From Archivesica marissinica (Eukaryota > Mollusca > Bivalvia > Venerida > Vesicomyidae), in NCBI GenBank assembly GCA_014843695.1, contig CM026391.1, forward strand, positions 13,823,365-13,887,364: 64,000 nucleotides of DNA, written 5' to 3'. Shown in pieces: positions 10,315 to 22,900 of this stretch. Below the pieces are notes generated by a model. The model was not told the origin of the DNA. It was given only the letters and a program-made list of their open reading frames with translations, and searched no databases. Each line of letters starts with the position of its first letter. Position 1 is the stretch's first letter. A program made the position numbers and the translations under genes.

Positions 10315-10785
10315 AATGCTCAGCCGGTCATAGATTAGGCTACAAGCACCAAAATGTATAGGGTCAGTACAGGAGTCACTCTATACTGTCTCACATCTCA
10401 TATTCGTATGAATATGTTTGATGTATAATATTATTTGCATGCTCGGCCCGGCCATAGATTAGGCTACAAGCACCAAAATATATAGAGTCAGTACATGAGT
10501 CACTCTATACTGTCTCAAATCTCATATTCGTATGAATATGTTTGATGTATAATATTATTTGCATGCTCGGCCCAGCCATAGATTAGGCTACAAGCACCAA
10601 AATGTATAGGGTCAGTACAGGAGTCACTCTATACTGTCTCACATCTCATATTCGTATGAATATGTTTGATGTATAATATTATTTGCATGCTCGGCCCGGC
10701 CATAGATTAGGCTACAAGCACCAACATATATAGAGTCAGTACAGGAGTCACTCTATACTCTCTCACATCTCATATTCGTACTAAC
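10315..10785 (+). repeat. ~123-bp tandem array, 4 units
   Basis: Four units containing CATAGATTAGGCTACAAGC and CATATTCGTATGAATATG. It lies inside the TIR element 9537-10862. Confidence 0.92.
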
Positions 10786-11069
10786 GCTGTATTATTTTTA
10801 AAGCCATATTTGTACCCTGGACTTATGGCCGAGATCGACTTATGTCTGGGAATATATAGTACATTAAAAATGTGGAAAAGGATGGATTTCATTATTTCAA
10901 TACTTGAGAAATACTGGTGTATCATATTTCTTAGTAATTGTTACAATCAGTTTGAAACAAAGTTGGCCGGTCGATTCAAACTTTGAAATGAAATATGTCT
11001 TCAAGTGGTTGACATACAAACATATTTTACATGTCAAACATTCTCATACATATGATTTTCATATTTCAG

Positions 11070-11294
11070 AACTACCTCATATCAAGTCACGTACCTAAAG
11101 ATGATCTGCTGGATTTTTCTACCTACCTGAAATACCACTCATTACTAAACCTTAGCACTGACCAGTCGCTCGGGCAGCTCGTAGTTTGGAGGGAGGTTCA
11201 TCCGACCCGCCACTGTCAGACTGTCCCCGAAGACCAGCAGTTTGGATACACTGAGCCTCTTATAGCACGATGGTTTTGGTTGATAGTTGGCTAT
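11070..11294 (+). CDS. Exon 4 of the coiled-coil gene (3' end uncertain)
   Basis: Acceptor CATATTTCAG precedes 11070. In phase 0 it gives 75 open codons: NYLISSHVPKDDLLDFSTYL, then LNLSTDQSLGQLVVWREVH, then a Gln-rich segment and a hydrophobic end. The donor chosen is GTACGT after 11294, which keeps phase 0 for the next exon. The last dozen residues are Trp/Phe-rich and look less exon-like, so the true donor could lie a little upstream. An 80-bp tandem array starts about 40 bases downstream. Confidence 0.58.
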
Positions 11295-11329
11295 GTACGT
11301 ATGTCTGTATTCTCTTATAACATGATTAC

Positions 11330-13258
11330 ATTTGTAACGATGGTTGGTCTATAGAGAATAGCGGGATAGAGCGAAGGCATTGCAGTTTCTGTTCATTACT
11401 TCTATTTACATTTGTAATGATGGTTGGTCTATAGAGGGTAGCGGGATAGAACGAAGGCATTGCAGTTTTTGTTCATTACTTCTATTTACATTTGTAACGA
11501 TGGTTGGTCTATAGAGGGTAGCGGGATAGAGCGAAGGCCTTGCAGTTTCTGTTCATTACTTCTATTTACATTTGTAACGATGGTTGGTCTATAGAGGGTA
11601 GCGGGGTAGAGGGAAGGCATTGGGAGTTTCTGTTCGTTACTTCTATTTACATTTGTAACGATGGTTGATCAATAGAGGGTAGTGGGATAGAACGAAGGCA
11701 TTGCAGTTTCTGTTTGTTACTTCTATTTACATTTGTAACGATGGTTGGTCTATAGAGGGTAGCAGGATAGAGCGAAGGCATTGCAGTTTCTGTTTGTTAC
11801 TTCTATTTACATTTGTAACGATGGTTGGTCTATAGAGGGTAGCGGGGTAGAGCGAAGGCATTGCAGTTTCTGTTCATTACTTCTATTTACATTTGTAATG
11901 ATGGTTGATCTATAGAGGGTAGCGGGATAGAGCAAAGGCATTGCAGTTTCTGTTTGTTACTTCTATTTACATTTGTAACGATGGTTGGTCTATAGAGGGT
12001 AGCGGGATACAGCGAAGGCATTGCAGTTTCTGTTTGTTACTTCTATTTACATGTGTAACGATGGTTGGTCTATAGAGGGTAGCGGGGTAGAGCGAAGGCA
12101 TTGCAGTTTCTGTTCATTACTTCTATTTACATTTGTAATGATGGTTGAGCTATAGAGGGTAGCGGGATAGAGCGAAGGCATTGCAGTTTCTGTTTGTTAC
12201 TTCTATTTACATTTGTAACGATGGTTGGTCTATAGAGGGTAGCAGGATAGAGCGAAGGCATTGCAGTTTCTGTTTGTTACTTCTATTTACATTTGTAATG
12301 ATGGTTGGTCTATAGAGGGTAGCGGGGTAGAGCGAAGGCATTGCAGTTTCTGTTCATTACTTCTATTTACATTTGTAATGATGGTTGATCTATAGAGGGT
12401 AGCGGGATACAGCGAAGGCATTGCAGTTTCTGTTTGTTACTTCTATTTACATGTGTAACGATGGTTGGTCTATAGAGGGTAGCGGGGTAGAGCGAAGGCA
12501 TTGCAGTTTCTGTTCATTACTTCTATTTACATTTGTAATGATGGTTGAGCTATAGAGGGTAGCGGGATAGAGCGAAGGCATTGCAGTTTCTGTTTGTTAC
12601 TTCTATTTACATTTGTAACGATGGTTGGTCTATAGAGGGTAGCGGGATAGAGCGAAGGCATTGCAGTTTCTGTTTGTTACTTCTATTTACATTTGTAACG
12701 ATGGTTGGTCTATAGAGGGTAGTGGGGTAGAGCGACGGCATTGCAGTTTCTGTTCATTACTTCTATTTACATTTGTAACGATGGTTGGTCTATAGAGGGT
12801 AGCGGGATAGAACGAAGGCATTGCAGTTTCTGTTCATTACTTCTATTTACATTTGTAACGATGGTTGGTTTATAGAGGGTAGCGGGATAGAGCGAAGGCC
12901 TTGCAGTTTCTGTTCATTACTTCTATTTACATTTGTAACGATGGTTGGTCTATAGAGGGTAGCGGGATAGAGTGAAGGCATTGCAGTTTCTGTTCATTAC
13001 TTCTATTTACATTTGTAACGATGGTTGGTCTATAGAGGGTAGCGGGATAGAGCAACGGTATTGCAGTTTCTGTTTGTTACTTCTATTTACATTTGTAACG
13101 ATGGTTGGGGTTGGTCTATAGAGGGTAGCGGGGTAGAGGGAAGGTATTGGAGTTTCTGTTTGTTACTTCTATTTACATTTGTAACGATGGTTGGTCTATA
13201 GAGGGTAGCGGGATAGAGTGAAGGCATTGCAGTTTCTGTTCATTACTTCTATTTTCGT
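11330..13258 (+). repeat. 80-bp tandem array, ~24 units
   Basis: Unit contains ACGATGGTTGGTCTATAGAG and GGCATTGCAGTTTCTGTT. Variants such as TTCATTAC/TTTGTTAC alternate with a loose two- or three-unit pattern. It starts ~40 bases after exon 4. 13260-13660 is plain intron. Confidence 0.95.
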
Positions 13259-13663
13259 CTCTTTGTGGTAGTTTTAATTTATTAATTGATGCAGCCTCTT
13301 TCTGGGATCACCCCAACTTGGAACAATTTGTTCAGAGAAGTTTTATTTATTTTAAATCGTCAGTTCAAAATAGTGAAGCGATGCTACTAAGGGGGAGTAG
13401 TTCTCCCAAACACCGTCTAACTGTAGCCCTTCTTTATTCTTTGGTGAATAGATGATTTGTTGTCCGGAATAGTAAGATTATAGCTGGAATTGTTTATAAA
13501 TATTTTTCCATTCTAGTCAGCGAGACGATGATTTCAGTAATAGATATTCAGGATTTTGTGTTTTATTTTATTTTCATAATTTCAGGAATTTTTTATGTAG
13601 ACAAAATGTATTTCGAGTATTATTTTGGTTCATTTTCATGGAGTTATTTACACCCAATTCCTG

Positions 13664-13910
13664 TTAACCCATTTCATTCTGGATACATTTAAAGGCTTTT
13701 GCAAACAACATAGATCCAGATCAGCCGCAGCGTAACGCTGCGTGCTGATCAGGATCTATGTTGTTTGCTACATAGCCAAGTGCCTTAGCAAGATAATCTG
13801 AATAGCAAACAGCATAGAGCCTGATCAGACGGCATGTTCCGTGGCGGCTGATCTGGCTCTATGTTCTTTGCAAATACTGTTTGAACGGTATCCAGAATGA
13901 AATGGGTTAA
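13664..13910 (+). mobile_element. TTAA-flanked double-hairpin MITE, family P2
   Basis: A 23-bp perfect terminal inverted repeat starting TTAACCCATTTCATTCTGG bounds 247 bp. Inside are two separate long hairpins, each built on CATAG...GATCAG / CTGATC...CTATG with different loops. No coding capacity. The end type implies a piggyBac-like transposase. Confidence 0.87.
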
Positions 13911-13969
13911 TGAAAGCTCTGCTATATCAGTAGAGTAAATGCACATAAAATGTCATTTTATATCTTCAG

Positions 13970-14019
13970 AAAAACCTGATAATGTGTGTATCCCTGGAAA
14001 CTGGAGGTTGTACTCGAGT
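13970..14019 (+). CDS. Exon 5 of the coiled-coil gene (50 bases)
   Basis: Acceptor TATCTTCAG and donor GTAAGT bound 50 bases. In phase 0 it reads KNLIMCVSLETGGCTR plus two bases, and those two bases are completed by the first base of exon 6 to give Val. A second frame (KPDNVCIPGNWRLYSS) is also open and looks natural, but it would force exon 6 into a frame with an early stop. It sits just after a TTAA-flanked double-hairpin MITE and just before a TA-flanked MITE. Confidence 0.52.
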
Positions 14020-14047
14020 GTAAGTTGGTATTTTAGTTTTTTTTATA

Positions 14048-14222
14048 TACAGTCTACATCCGTTACGTCGAATTCTCCGGTTATCTCTAAGTCGGATCAA
14101 AGTCACTATCATTTTACATATAACTGACTCCGTTTATGTTGAATTTCGTTAAGTCAAACTTCGATTATGTCGAAGTATTTTGCTCGGTCCCACGGAATTC
14201 GACATAGCGGATGTAGACTGTA
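14048..14222 (+). mobile_element. TA-flanked MITE (ACAGTCTACATCCG ends)
   Basis: A ~27-bp TIR: TACAGTCTACATCCGTTACG and reversed ...CGGATGTAGACTGTA. 175 bp, TA at each edge. Begins about 30 bases after the donor of exon 5. Another copy is at 44070-44272. Confidence 0.84.
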
Positions 14223-14324
14223 CCTAGAAATGTTTTGCCTAAATTGCCACTGCAGTATTGTTTAAATGAATATGATTTTGGAAAATAAATTGCATATTAC
14301 TGCAGTGTTGTTTTTATGGTCTTG

Positions 14325-15675
14325 TGTGAGTAGCCAGAGGTGTCGGTAGCCAGGCGCGTCTCGTGTCAGTAGCCAGACCTGTCTAGTGTCAATAGCCGAA
14401 CCTGTCTAGTATCAATAGCCAAACCTGTCTTGTGTCAATAGCCAAACCTGTCTCGTATCAATAGCCAGACCTGTCTTGTGTCAATAGCCAGACCTGTCTC
14501 GTGTCAATAGCCAGACCTGTCTCATGTCAATAGCCAGACCTGTCTTGTGTCAATAGCCAGACCTGTCTCATGTCAATAGCCAGACCTGTCTCATGTCAAT
14601 AGCCAGACCTGTCTCATGTTAGTAGCCAGACCTGTCTCGTGTCAATAGCCAGACCTGTCTCGTGTCAATAGCCAGACCTGTCTCGTGTCTGTAGCCAGCC
14701 CTGTCTAGTGTCGGTAGCCCGACCTGTCTTTTGTCGGTAGCCAGACCTGCGTCGTGTCAATAGCAAGACCTGCCTCGTGTCAATAGCCAGACCTGTCTCG
14801 TGTTAGTAGCCAGACGTATCTTGTGTCGGTAGCCAGACCTGTCTTTTGTCGGTAGCCAGACCTGCCTCGTGTCAGTAGCCAGACCTATCTCGTGTCTGTA
14901 GCCAGACCTGCCTCGTGTCAGTAGCCAGACCTATCTCGTGTCTGTAGTCAGACCTATCTCGTGTCTGTAGCCAGACCTATCTCGTGTCTGTAGCCAGACC
15001 TATATCGTGTCTGTAGCCAGACCTGTCTCGTGTCTGTAGCCAGACCTATCTCGTGTCTGTAGCCAGACCTGTCTCGTGTCAGTAGCCAGACCTGTCTCGT
15101 GTCAGTAGCCAGACCTATCTCGTGTCTGTAGCCAGACCTATCTCGTGTCTGTAGCCAGACATATCTCATGTCTATAGCCAGACCTGTCTCGTGTCTGTAG
15201 CCAGCCCTGTCTAGTGTCTGTAGCCAGACCTATCTCGTGTCTGTAGCCAGACCTGTCTCGTGTCTGTAGCCAGACCTGTCTCGTGTCTGTAGCCAGCCCT
15301 GTCACGTGTCTGTAGCCAGACCTGTCTTGTGTCAGTAGCCAAACCTGTCTCGTGCGAGTAGCCAGACCTATCTCGTGTCGGTAGTCAGACCTGTCTTTTG
15401 TCGGTAGCCAGACCTGCCTCGTGTCGGTAGCCAGAACTGTCTCGTGTCGGTAGCCAGACCTGTCTCTTGTCTGTAGCCAGACCTGTCTCGTGTCGGTAGC
15501 CAGACCTGTCTCATGTCTGTAGCCAGACCTGTCCCGTGTCTGTAGCCAGACCTGTCTCATGTCGATAGCCAGACCTATCTCGTGTTGGTAGCCAGACCTG
15601 TCTCTTGTCTGTAGCCAGACCTGTCTCGTGTCGGTAGCCAGACCTGTCTCGTGTCGTTAGCCAGACCTTTCTCGT
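14325..15675 (+). repeat. 23-bp tandem array, ~58 units
   Basis: Unit AGCCAGACCTGTCTCGTGTC plus three variable bases. Sub-blocks carry CTGT, CAGT, CGGT or CAAT before AGCC, suggesting local block duplication. 15676-16150 is AT-rich intron with a poly-A run and no feature recognised. Confidence 0.95.
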
Positions 15676-16158
15676 GTCTAGGGTTTATTCTAGAGTGGAA
15701 AAAAGGGCAGGATGGGTAAAAAAAGAGACATTTTGAGCCGTGACTAGGTGTGGGGTGAGGTATTTTCGGTTAGCATAAAATTTTGCTAAATTACGAGGCA
15801 GTAAGGCAGTACATATTGGTGAAAAGGGCGGACAAGTTATATATACAAGTTATATAGGTCGTCTGCCCGACTGAAAACACCTGTTGAGGCATATATATTA
15901 AAAAAAAAAAAAATAAGTAAAAAATAAAAATGGCGGGACTAAAGGGCAGGGTGGTCCTTGTCATTCCACTCTAGAAAAAATGCTACTTGGGTCAGTACCC
16001 AGAATGAATAGTTTGTATCACACATTAGTACAACATATATAACTCGCCATCAGTTATTTTTCATGTTTTGTTTCATCAGGTGGACTTCTGCATCCCACGA
16101 TAATCTGAATGTGTGTCAGTCAGCATTGTACAAGATATTTTATATATATTTATTACAG

Positions 16159-16260
16159 TATAGATGGCGTGTCCCCTCCAGACCCTTTTCTCATTGACCA
16201 GGCCAGGGCTGTCCTCATGCAGATGTATGGCCAGAATATTGCCTCCCAGTGCCAAAACAG
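16159..16260 (+). CDS. Exon 6 of the coiled-coil gene
   Basis: Acceptor TTTATTACAG and donor GTAATT bound 102 bases: one base, 33 codons, two bases. The peptide is IDGVSPPDPFLIDQARAVLM then QMYGQNIASQCQN, helical and polar. The two bases left over (AG) do not fit the phase of the next recognised exon at 43775, so at least one exon with the matching phases must lie between them. A SINE with clean target duplications is inserted about 200 bases downstream. Confidence 0.8.
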
Positions 16261-16466
16261 GTAATTTTACAAACAAGTTATTGTAATCGACGATTTCTTG
16301 TCTATGCGTAATGTAGTTATGGTTACAGCTGCCAAGGAGGTAGTGTTGTTTCGTCTTCCTTTATCTGTTAGCAGTATTACGAAAACAGTTGTAGGCAGAT
16401 TGTTGTGAAATTTGGTGGAAATGTGAGCGTCTCTGGTCATGGTCGAATGCATTTAGAATTTGTGGA

Positions 16467-16737
16467 GTCCGCCTCCGTGGTCGAGTGGTTATGGTCGCTG
16501 ACTTGTATACCACTGTAACCTATCATCACTGATGGTCACGGGTTCGAGCCCCGCTCAGGCTGTGTCTCATTTATATGAAAAAGTTGGCAGTTTCTTACGG
16601 AGGTTGGTGCACCCAATTACTGGTTAACCGCTGGAGCCTGCCCAGGAAAAGTGTTGTTAGGTAAACTGCCCGCCGGCGATATAGCCCAAAATGGTGCTGA
16701 TGCAGGCGTAAAACCCGAAATATAACGTAAAAATATA
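16467..16737 (+). mobile_element. tRNA-derived SINE, family B
   Basis: Full-length copy with a perfect 12-bp target duplication AGAATTTGTGGA (16455-16466 and 16738-16749). It lies in the intron after the exon at 16159. Confidence 0.92.
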
Positions 16738-16859
16738 AGAATTTGTGGATTATCTGGATCCAGAATCATTTTTAAAAGGATTGCTTCTGTATTTTACACA
16801 TTAACTGGGTGAGGCGGAAATATATGGATACTTGTGAGATGGGCCAAATATGGACGTAC

Positions 16860-18916
16860 AGGACTCATTCTAGGTCATACTGAGAAAGCCCGCGATGGCA
16901 TCCTTAAATTGTGTTATTATTTTGGGAGAAGTGAGAAAGCCTGCAATTGCATCCTTAAATTGTGTTATTATTTTGGGAGAAGTGAGAAAGCCCGCGATTG
17001 CGTCCTTAAATTGTGTTATTATTTTGGGAGAAGTGAGAAAGCCCGGGATTGCGTCCTTAAATTGTGTTATTATTTTGGGAGAAGTGAGAAAGCCTGCGAT
17101 TGCGTCCTTAAATTGTGTTATTATTTTGGGAGAAGTGAGAAAGCCCGGGATTGCATCCTTAAATTGTGTTATTATTTTGGGAGAAGTGAGAAAGCCCGCG
17201 ATTGCGTCCTTAAATTGTGTTATTATTTTGGGAGAAGTGAGAAAGCCTGCGATTGCGTCCTTAAATTGTGTTATTATTTTGGGAGAAGTGAGAAAGCCCG
17301 GGATTGCGTCCTTAAATTGTGTTATTATTTTGGGAGAAGTGAGAAAGCCTGCGATTGCGTCCTTAAATTGTGTTATTATTTTGGGAGAAGTGAGAAAGCC
17401 CGAGATTGCGTCCTTAAATTGTGTTATTATTTTGGGAGAAGTGAGAAAGCCTGCGATTGCGTCCTTAAATTGTGTTATTATTTTGGGAGAAGTGAGAAAG
17501 CCCGCGATTGCGTCCTTAAATTGTGTTATTATTTTGGGAGAAGTGAGAAAGCCCGCGATTGCGTCCTTAAATTGTGTTATTATTTTGGGAGAAGTGAGAA
17601 AGCCCGCGATTGCATCCTTAAATTGTGTTATTATTTTGGGAGAAGTGAGAAAGACCGAGATTGCGTCCTTAAATTGTGTTATTATTTTGGGAGAAGTGAG
17701 AAAGACCGAGATTGCGTCCTTAAATTGTGTTATTATTTTGGGAGAAGTGAGAAAGCCCGAGATTGCGTCCTTAAATTGTGTTATTATTTTGGGAGAAGTG
17801 AGAAAGCCCGGGATTGCGTCCTTAAATTGTGTTATTATTTTGGGAGAAGTGAGAAAGCCTGCGATTGCGTCCTTAAATTGTGTTATTATTTTGGGAGAAG
17901 TGAGAAAGCCTGCGATTGCATCCTTAAATTGTGTTATTATTTTGGGAGAAGTGAGAAAGCCCGCGATTGCGTCCTTAAATTGTGTTATTATTTTGGGAGA
18001 AGTGAGAAAGCCCGGGATTGCGTCCTTAAATTGTGTTATTATTTTGGGAGAAGTGAGAAAGCCTGCGATTGCGTCCTTAAATTGTGTTATTATTTTGGGA
18101 GAAGTGAGAAAGCCCGGGATTGCGTCCTTAAATTGTGTTATTATTTTGGGAGAAGTGAGAAAGCCCGCGATTGCGTCCTTAAATTGTGTTATTATTTTGG
18201 GAGAAGTGAGAAAGCCCGAGATTGCGTCCTTAAATTGTGTTATTATTTTGGGAGAAGTGAGAAAGCCTGCGATTGCGTCCTTAAATTGTGTTATTATTTT
18301 GGGAGAAGTGAGAAAGCCTGCGATTGCGTCCTTAAATTGTGTTATTATTTTGGGAGAAGTGAGAAAGCCCGAGATTGCGTCCTTAAATTGTGTTATTATT
18401 TTGGGAGAAGTGAGAAAGCCCGCGATTGCGTCCTTAAATTGTGTTATTATTTTGGGAGAAGTGAGAAAGCCCGCGATTGCGTCCTTAAATTGTGTTATTA
18501 TTTTGGGAGAAGTGAGAAAGCCTGCGATTGCGTCCTTAAATTGTGTTATTATTTTGGGAGAAGTGAGAAAGCCCGAGATTGCGTCCTTAAATTGTGTTAT
18601 TATTTTGGGAGAAGTGAGAAAGCCCGAGATTGCGTCCTTAAATTGTGTTATTATTTTGGGAGAAGTGAGAAAGCCCGCGATTGCGTCCTTAAATTGTGTT
18701 ATTATTTTGGGAGAAGTGAGAAAGCCCGAGATTGCGTCCTTAAATTGTGTTATTATTTTGGGAGAAGTGAGAAAGCCTGCGATTGCGTCCTTAAATTGTG
18801 TTATTATTTTGGGAGAAGTGAGAAAGCCCGCGATTGCGTCCTTAAATTGTGTTATTATTTTGGGAGAAGTGAGAAAGCCCGAGATTGCGTCCTTAAATTG
18901 TGTTATTATTTTGGGA
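16860..18916 (+). repeat. 51-bp satellite, ~40 units, runs into gap 1
   Basis: Unit contains GGGAGAAGTGAGAAAGCC and TCCTTAAATTGTGTTATT. Units differ almost only at one site (CCCGCGATTGC, CCTGCGATTGC, CCCGAGATTGC, CCCGGGATTGC). The array begins at CATTCTAGGTCA, the end of hAT MITE family 1. Confidence 0.97.
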
Positions 18917-19916
18917 NNNNNNNNNNNNNNNNNNNNNNNNNNNNNNNNNNNNNNNNNNNNNNNNNNNNNNNNNNNNNNNNNNNNNNNNNNNNNNNNNNNN
19001 NNNNNNNNNNNNNNNNNNNNNNNNNNNNNNNNNNNNNNNNNNNNNNNNNNNNNNNNNNNNNNNNNNNNNNNNNNNNNNNNNNNNNNNNNNNNNNNNNNNN
19101 NNNNNNNNNNNNNNNNNNNNNNNNNNNNNNNNNNNNNNNNNNNNNNNNNNNNNNNNNNNNNNNNNNNNNNNNNNNNNNNNNNNNNNNNNNNNNNNNNNNN
19201 NNNNNNNNNNNNNNNNNNNNNNNNNNNNNNNNNNNNNNNNNNNNNNNNNNNNNNNNNNNNNNNNNNNNNNNNNNNNNNNNNNNNNNNNNNNNNNNNNNNN
19301 NNNNNNNNNNNNNNNNNNNNNNNNNNNNNNNNNNNNNNNNNNNNNNNNNNNNNNNNNNNNNNNNNNNNNNNNNNNNNNNNNNNNNNNNNNNNNNNNNNNN
19401 NNNNNNNNNNNNNNNNNNNNNNNNNNNNNNNNNNNNNNNNNNNNNNNNNNNNNNNNNNNNNNNNNNNNNNNNNNNNNNNNNNNNNNNNNNNNNNNNNNNN
19501 NNNNNNNNNNNNNNNNNNNNNNNNNNNNNNNNNNNNNNNNNNNNNNNNNNNNNNNNNNNNNNNNNNNNNNNNNNNNNNNNNNNNNNNNNNNNNNNNNNNN
19601 NNNNNNNNNNNNNNNNNNNNNNNNNNNNNNNNNNNNNNNNNNNNNNNNNNNNNNNNNNNNNNNNNNNNNNNNNNNNNNNNNNNNNNNNNNNNNNNNNNNN
19701 NNNNNNNNNNNNNNNNNNNNNNNNNNNNNNNNNNNNNNNNNNNNNNNNNNNNNNNNNNNNNNNNNNNNNNNNNNNNNNNNNNNNNNNNNNNNNNNNNNNN
19801 NNNNNNNNNNNNNNNNNNNNNNNNNNNNNNNNNNNNNNNNNNNNNNNNNNNNNNNNNNNNNNNNNNNNNNNNNNNNNNNNNNNNNNNNNNNNNNNNNNNN
19901 NNNNNNNNNNNNNNNN
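18917..19916. other. Assembly gap 1 (1,000 N)
   Basis: Exactly 1,000 N joining two unrelated satellites (51 bp on the left, 21 bp on the right). The true length is unknown. Confidence 0.98.
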
Positions 19917-22900
19917 CTTGTGTCTATGGACTGCTTCCATGTGTGTATATGAACTGCTTCCATGTGTGTCTATGAACTGCTTCCATGGGTGTCGATGAAC
20001 TGATACCATGTGTGTCTATGAACTGCTTCCATGTGTGTCTATGAACTGATACCATGTGTGTCTATGAACTGATACCATGTGTGTCTATGAACTGCTTCCA
20101 TGTGTGTCTATGAACTGCCTCCATGTGTGTCTATGAACTGCGTCCATGTGTGTCTATGAACTGATACCATGTGTGTCTATGAACTGATACCATGTGTGTC
20201 TATGAACTGCTTCCATGTGTGTCTATGAACTGATACCATGTGTGTCTATGAACTGCCTCCATGTGTGTCTATGAACTGCTTCCACGTGTGTCTATGAACT
20301 GCCTCCATGTGTGTCTATGAACTGCTTCCATGTGTGTCTATGAACTGATACCATGTGTGTCTATGAACAGCTTCCACGTGTGTCTATGAACTGCTTCCAC
20401 GTGTGTCTATGAACTGCCTCCATGTGTGTCTATGAACTGCTTCCACGTGTGTCTATGAACTGCCTCCATGTGTGTCTATGAACTGCTTCCATGAACTGCT
20501 TCCACGTGTGTCTATGAACTGCCTCCATGTGTGTCTATGAACTGCTTCCATGAACTGCTTCCACGTGTGTCTATGAACTGCCTCCATGTGTGTCTATGAA
20601 CTGCATCCATGTGTGTCTATGAACTGCTTCCATGTGTGTCTATGAACTGCTTCCATGGGTGTCTATGAACTGCTTCCATGTGTATATATGAACTGCTTCC
20701 ATGTGTGTCTATGAACTGCTTCCATGTGTGTATATGAACTGCTTCCATGTGTGTCTATGAACTGCTTCCATGTGTGTCTATGAACTGATACCACGTGTGT
20801 CTATGAACTGCTTCCATGGGTGTTCTATGAACTGCTTCCATGAACTGCTTCCATATGTGTCTATGAACTGCTTCCATGTGTGTCTATGAACTGATATCAT
20901 GTATGTCTATGAACTGCTTCCATGTGTGTATATGAACTGATACCACGTGTGTCTATGAACTGCTTCCATGGGTGTCTATGAACTGCTTCCATGGGTGTCT
21001 ATGAACTGCTTCCATGGGTGTATATGAACTGCTTCCATGTGTGTATATGAACTGCTTCCATATGTGTCTATGAACTGCTTCCATGGGAGTATATGAACTG
21101 CTTCCATGTGTGTCTATGAACTGCTTCCATGTGTGTCTATGAACTGCTTCCATGGGTGTATATGAACTGCTTCCATGTGTGTATATGAACTGCTTCCATC
21201 TGTGTCTATGAACTGCTTCCATGGGTGTCTATGAACTGCTTCCATGTGTGTCTATGAACTGCTTCCATGGGTGTCTATGAACTGATATCATGTGTGTCTA
21301 TGAACTGATACCATGTGTGTCTATGAACTGCTTCCATGTGTGTCTATGGACTGATATCATGTGTGTCTATGAACTGATATCATGTGTGTCTATGAACTGC
21401 TTCCATGTGTGTCTATGGACTGATATCATGTGTGTCTATGGACTGATATCATGTGTGTCTATGAACTGCTTCCATGTGTGTCTATGAACTGCTTCCACGT
21501 GTGTCTATGAACTGCTTCCATGTGTGTCTATGAACTGCTTCCATGTGTGTCTATGAACTGATACCATGTGTGTCTATGAACTGCTTCCATGTGTGTCTAT
21601 GAACTGCTTCCATGTGTGTCTATGAACTGCTTCCATGTGTGTCTATGAACAGCTTCCATGTGTGTCTATGAACTGCTTCCATGGGTGTCTATGAACTGCT
21701 TCCATGTGTATATATGAACTGCTTCCATGGGTGTCTATGAACTGCTTCCATGTGTGTATATGAACTGCTTCCATGTGTGTCTATGAACTGCTTCCATGTG
21801 TGTCTATGGACTGCTTCCATGTGTGTCTATGAACTGCTTCCATGTGTGTCTATGAACTGCTTCCATGGGTGTCTATGAACTGATACCATGTGTGTCTATG
21901 AACTGCTTCCATGTGTGTCTATGGACTGCTTCCATGTGTGTATATGAACTGCTTCCATGTGTGTCTATGAACTGCTTCCATGGGTGTCTATGAACTGATA
22001 CCATGTGTGTCTATGAACTGCTTCCATGTGTGTCTATGGACTGCTTCCATGTGTGTATATGAACTGCTTCCATGTGTGTCTATGAACTGCTTCCATGGGT
22101 GTCTATGAACTGATACCATGTGTGTCTATGAACTGATACCATGTGTGTCTATGGACTGCTTCCATGTGTGTCTATGGACTGCTTCCATGTGTGTATATGA
22201 ACTCCTTCCATGTGTGTCTATGAACTGCTTCCATGGGTGTCTATGAACTGATACCATGTGTGTCTATGAACTGCTTCCATGGGTGTCTATGAACTGCTTC
22301 CATGGGTGTATATGAACTGCTTCCATGTGTGTCTATGAACTGCTTCCATGGGTGTCTATGAATTGCTTCCATGTGTGTCTATGAACTGCTTCCACGTGTG
22401 TCTATGAACTGCTTCCATGTGTGTCTATGAACTGCGTCCATGTGTGTATATGAACTGATACCATGTGTGTCTATGAACTGATACCATGTGTGTCTATGAA
22501 CTGATACCATGTGTGTCTATGAACTGATACCTTGTGTGTCTATGAACTGATACCATGGGTGTCTATGAACTGCTTCCATGTGTGTCTATGAACTGATATC
22601 ATGTGTGTCTATGAACTGCTTCCATGTGTGTCTATGAACTGTTTCCATGTGTGTCTATGAACTGATACCATGTGTGTCTATGAACTGATACCATGTGTGT
22701 CTATGAACTGCTTCCATGTGTGTCTATGAACTGATACCATGTGTGTCTATGAACTGCTTCCATGTGTGTCTATGAACTGATACCATGTGTGTCTATGAAC
22801 TGATACCATGTGTGTCTATGAACTGCTTCCATGTGTGTCTATGAACTGCTTCCACGTGTGTCTATGAACTGCGTCCATGTGTGTCTATGAACTGCTTCCA

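Larger units (their letters stand above)
9537..10862 (+). mobile_element. TIR element with GTACCGTATATTCCC ends, carrying a SINE and an array
   Basis: Left GTACCGTATATTCCCGGACA, right (reversed) GTACTATATATTCCCAGACA, ~28-bp inverted repeats. Inside are an antisense SINE (9964-10229) and four ~123-bp tandem units (10315-10785). A fragment of the same element is at ~3965-4400. No transposase frame is seen. Confidence 0.72.

Noticed and set aside
13970..14019. Alternative frame KPDNVCIPGNWRLYSS for exon 5
   Set aside because: It looks protein-like, but it would put the next exon into a frame with an early stop; the frame given keeps phase on both sides. Not fully excluded.
16834..19998. ORFs of over 1,000 codons in two frames
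   Set aside because: They run through a 51-bp satellite (17 codons per unit, so no stop arises) and through 1,000 N. They repeat one short peptide and have no gene features.
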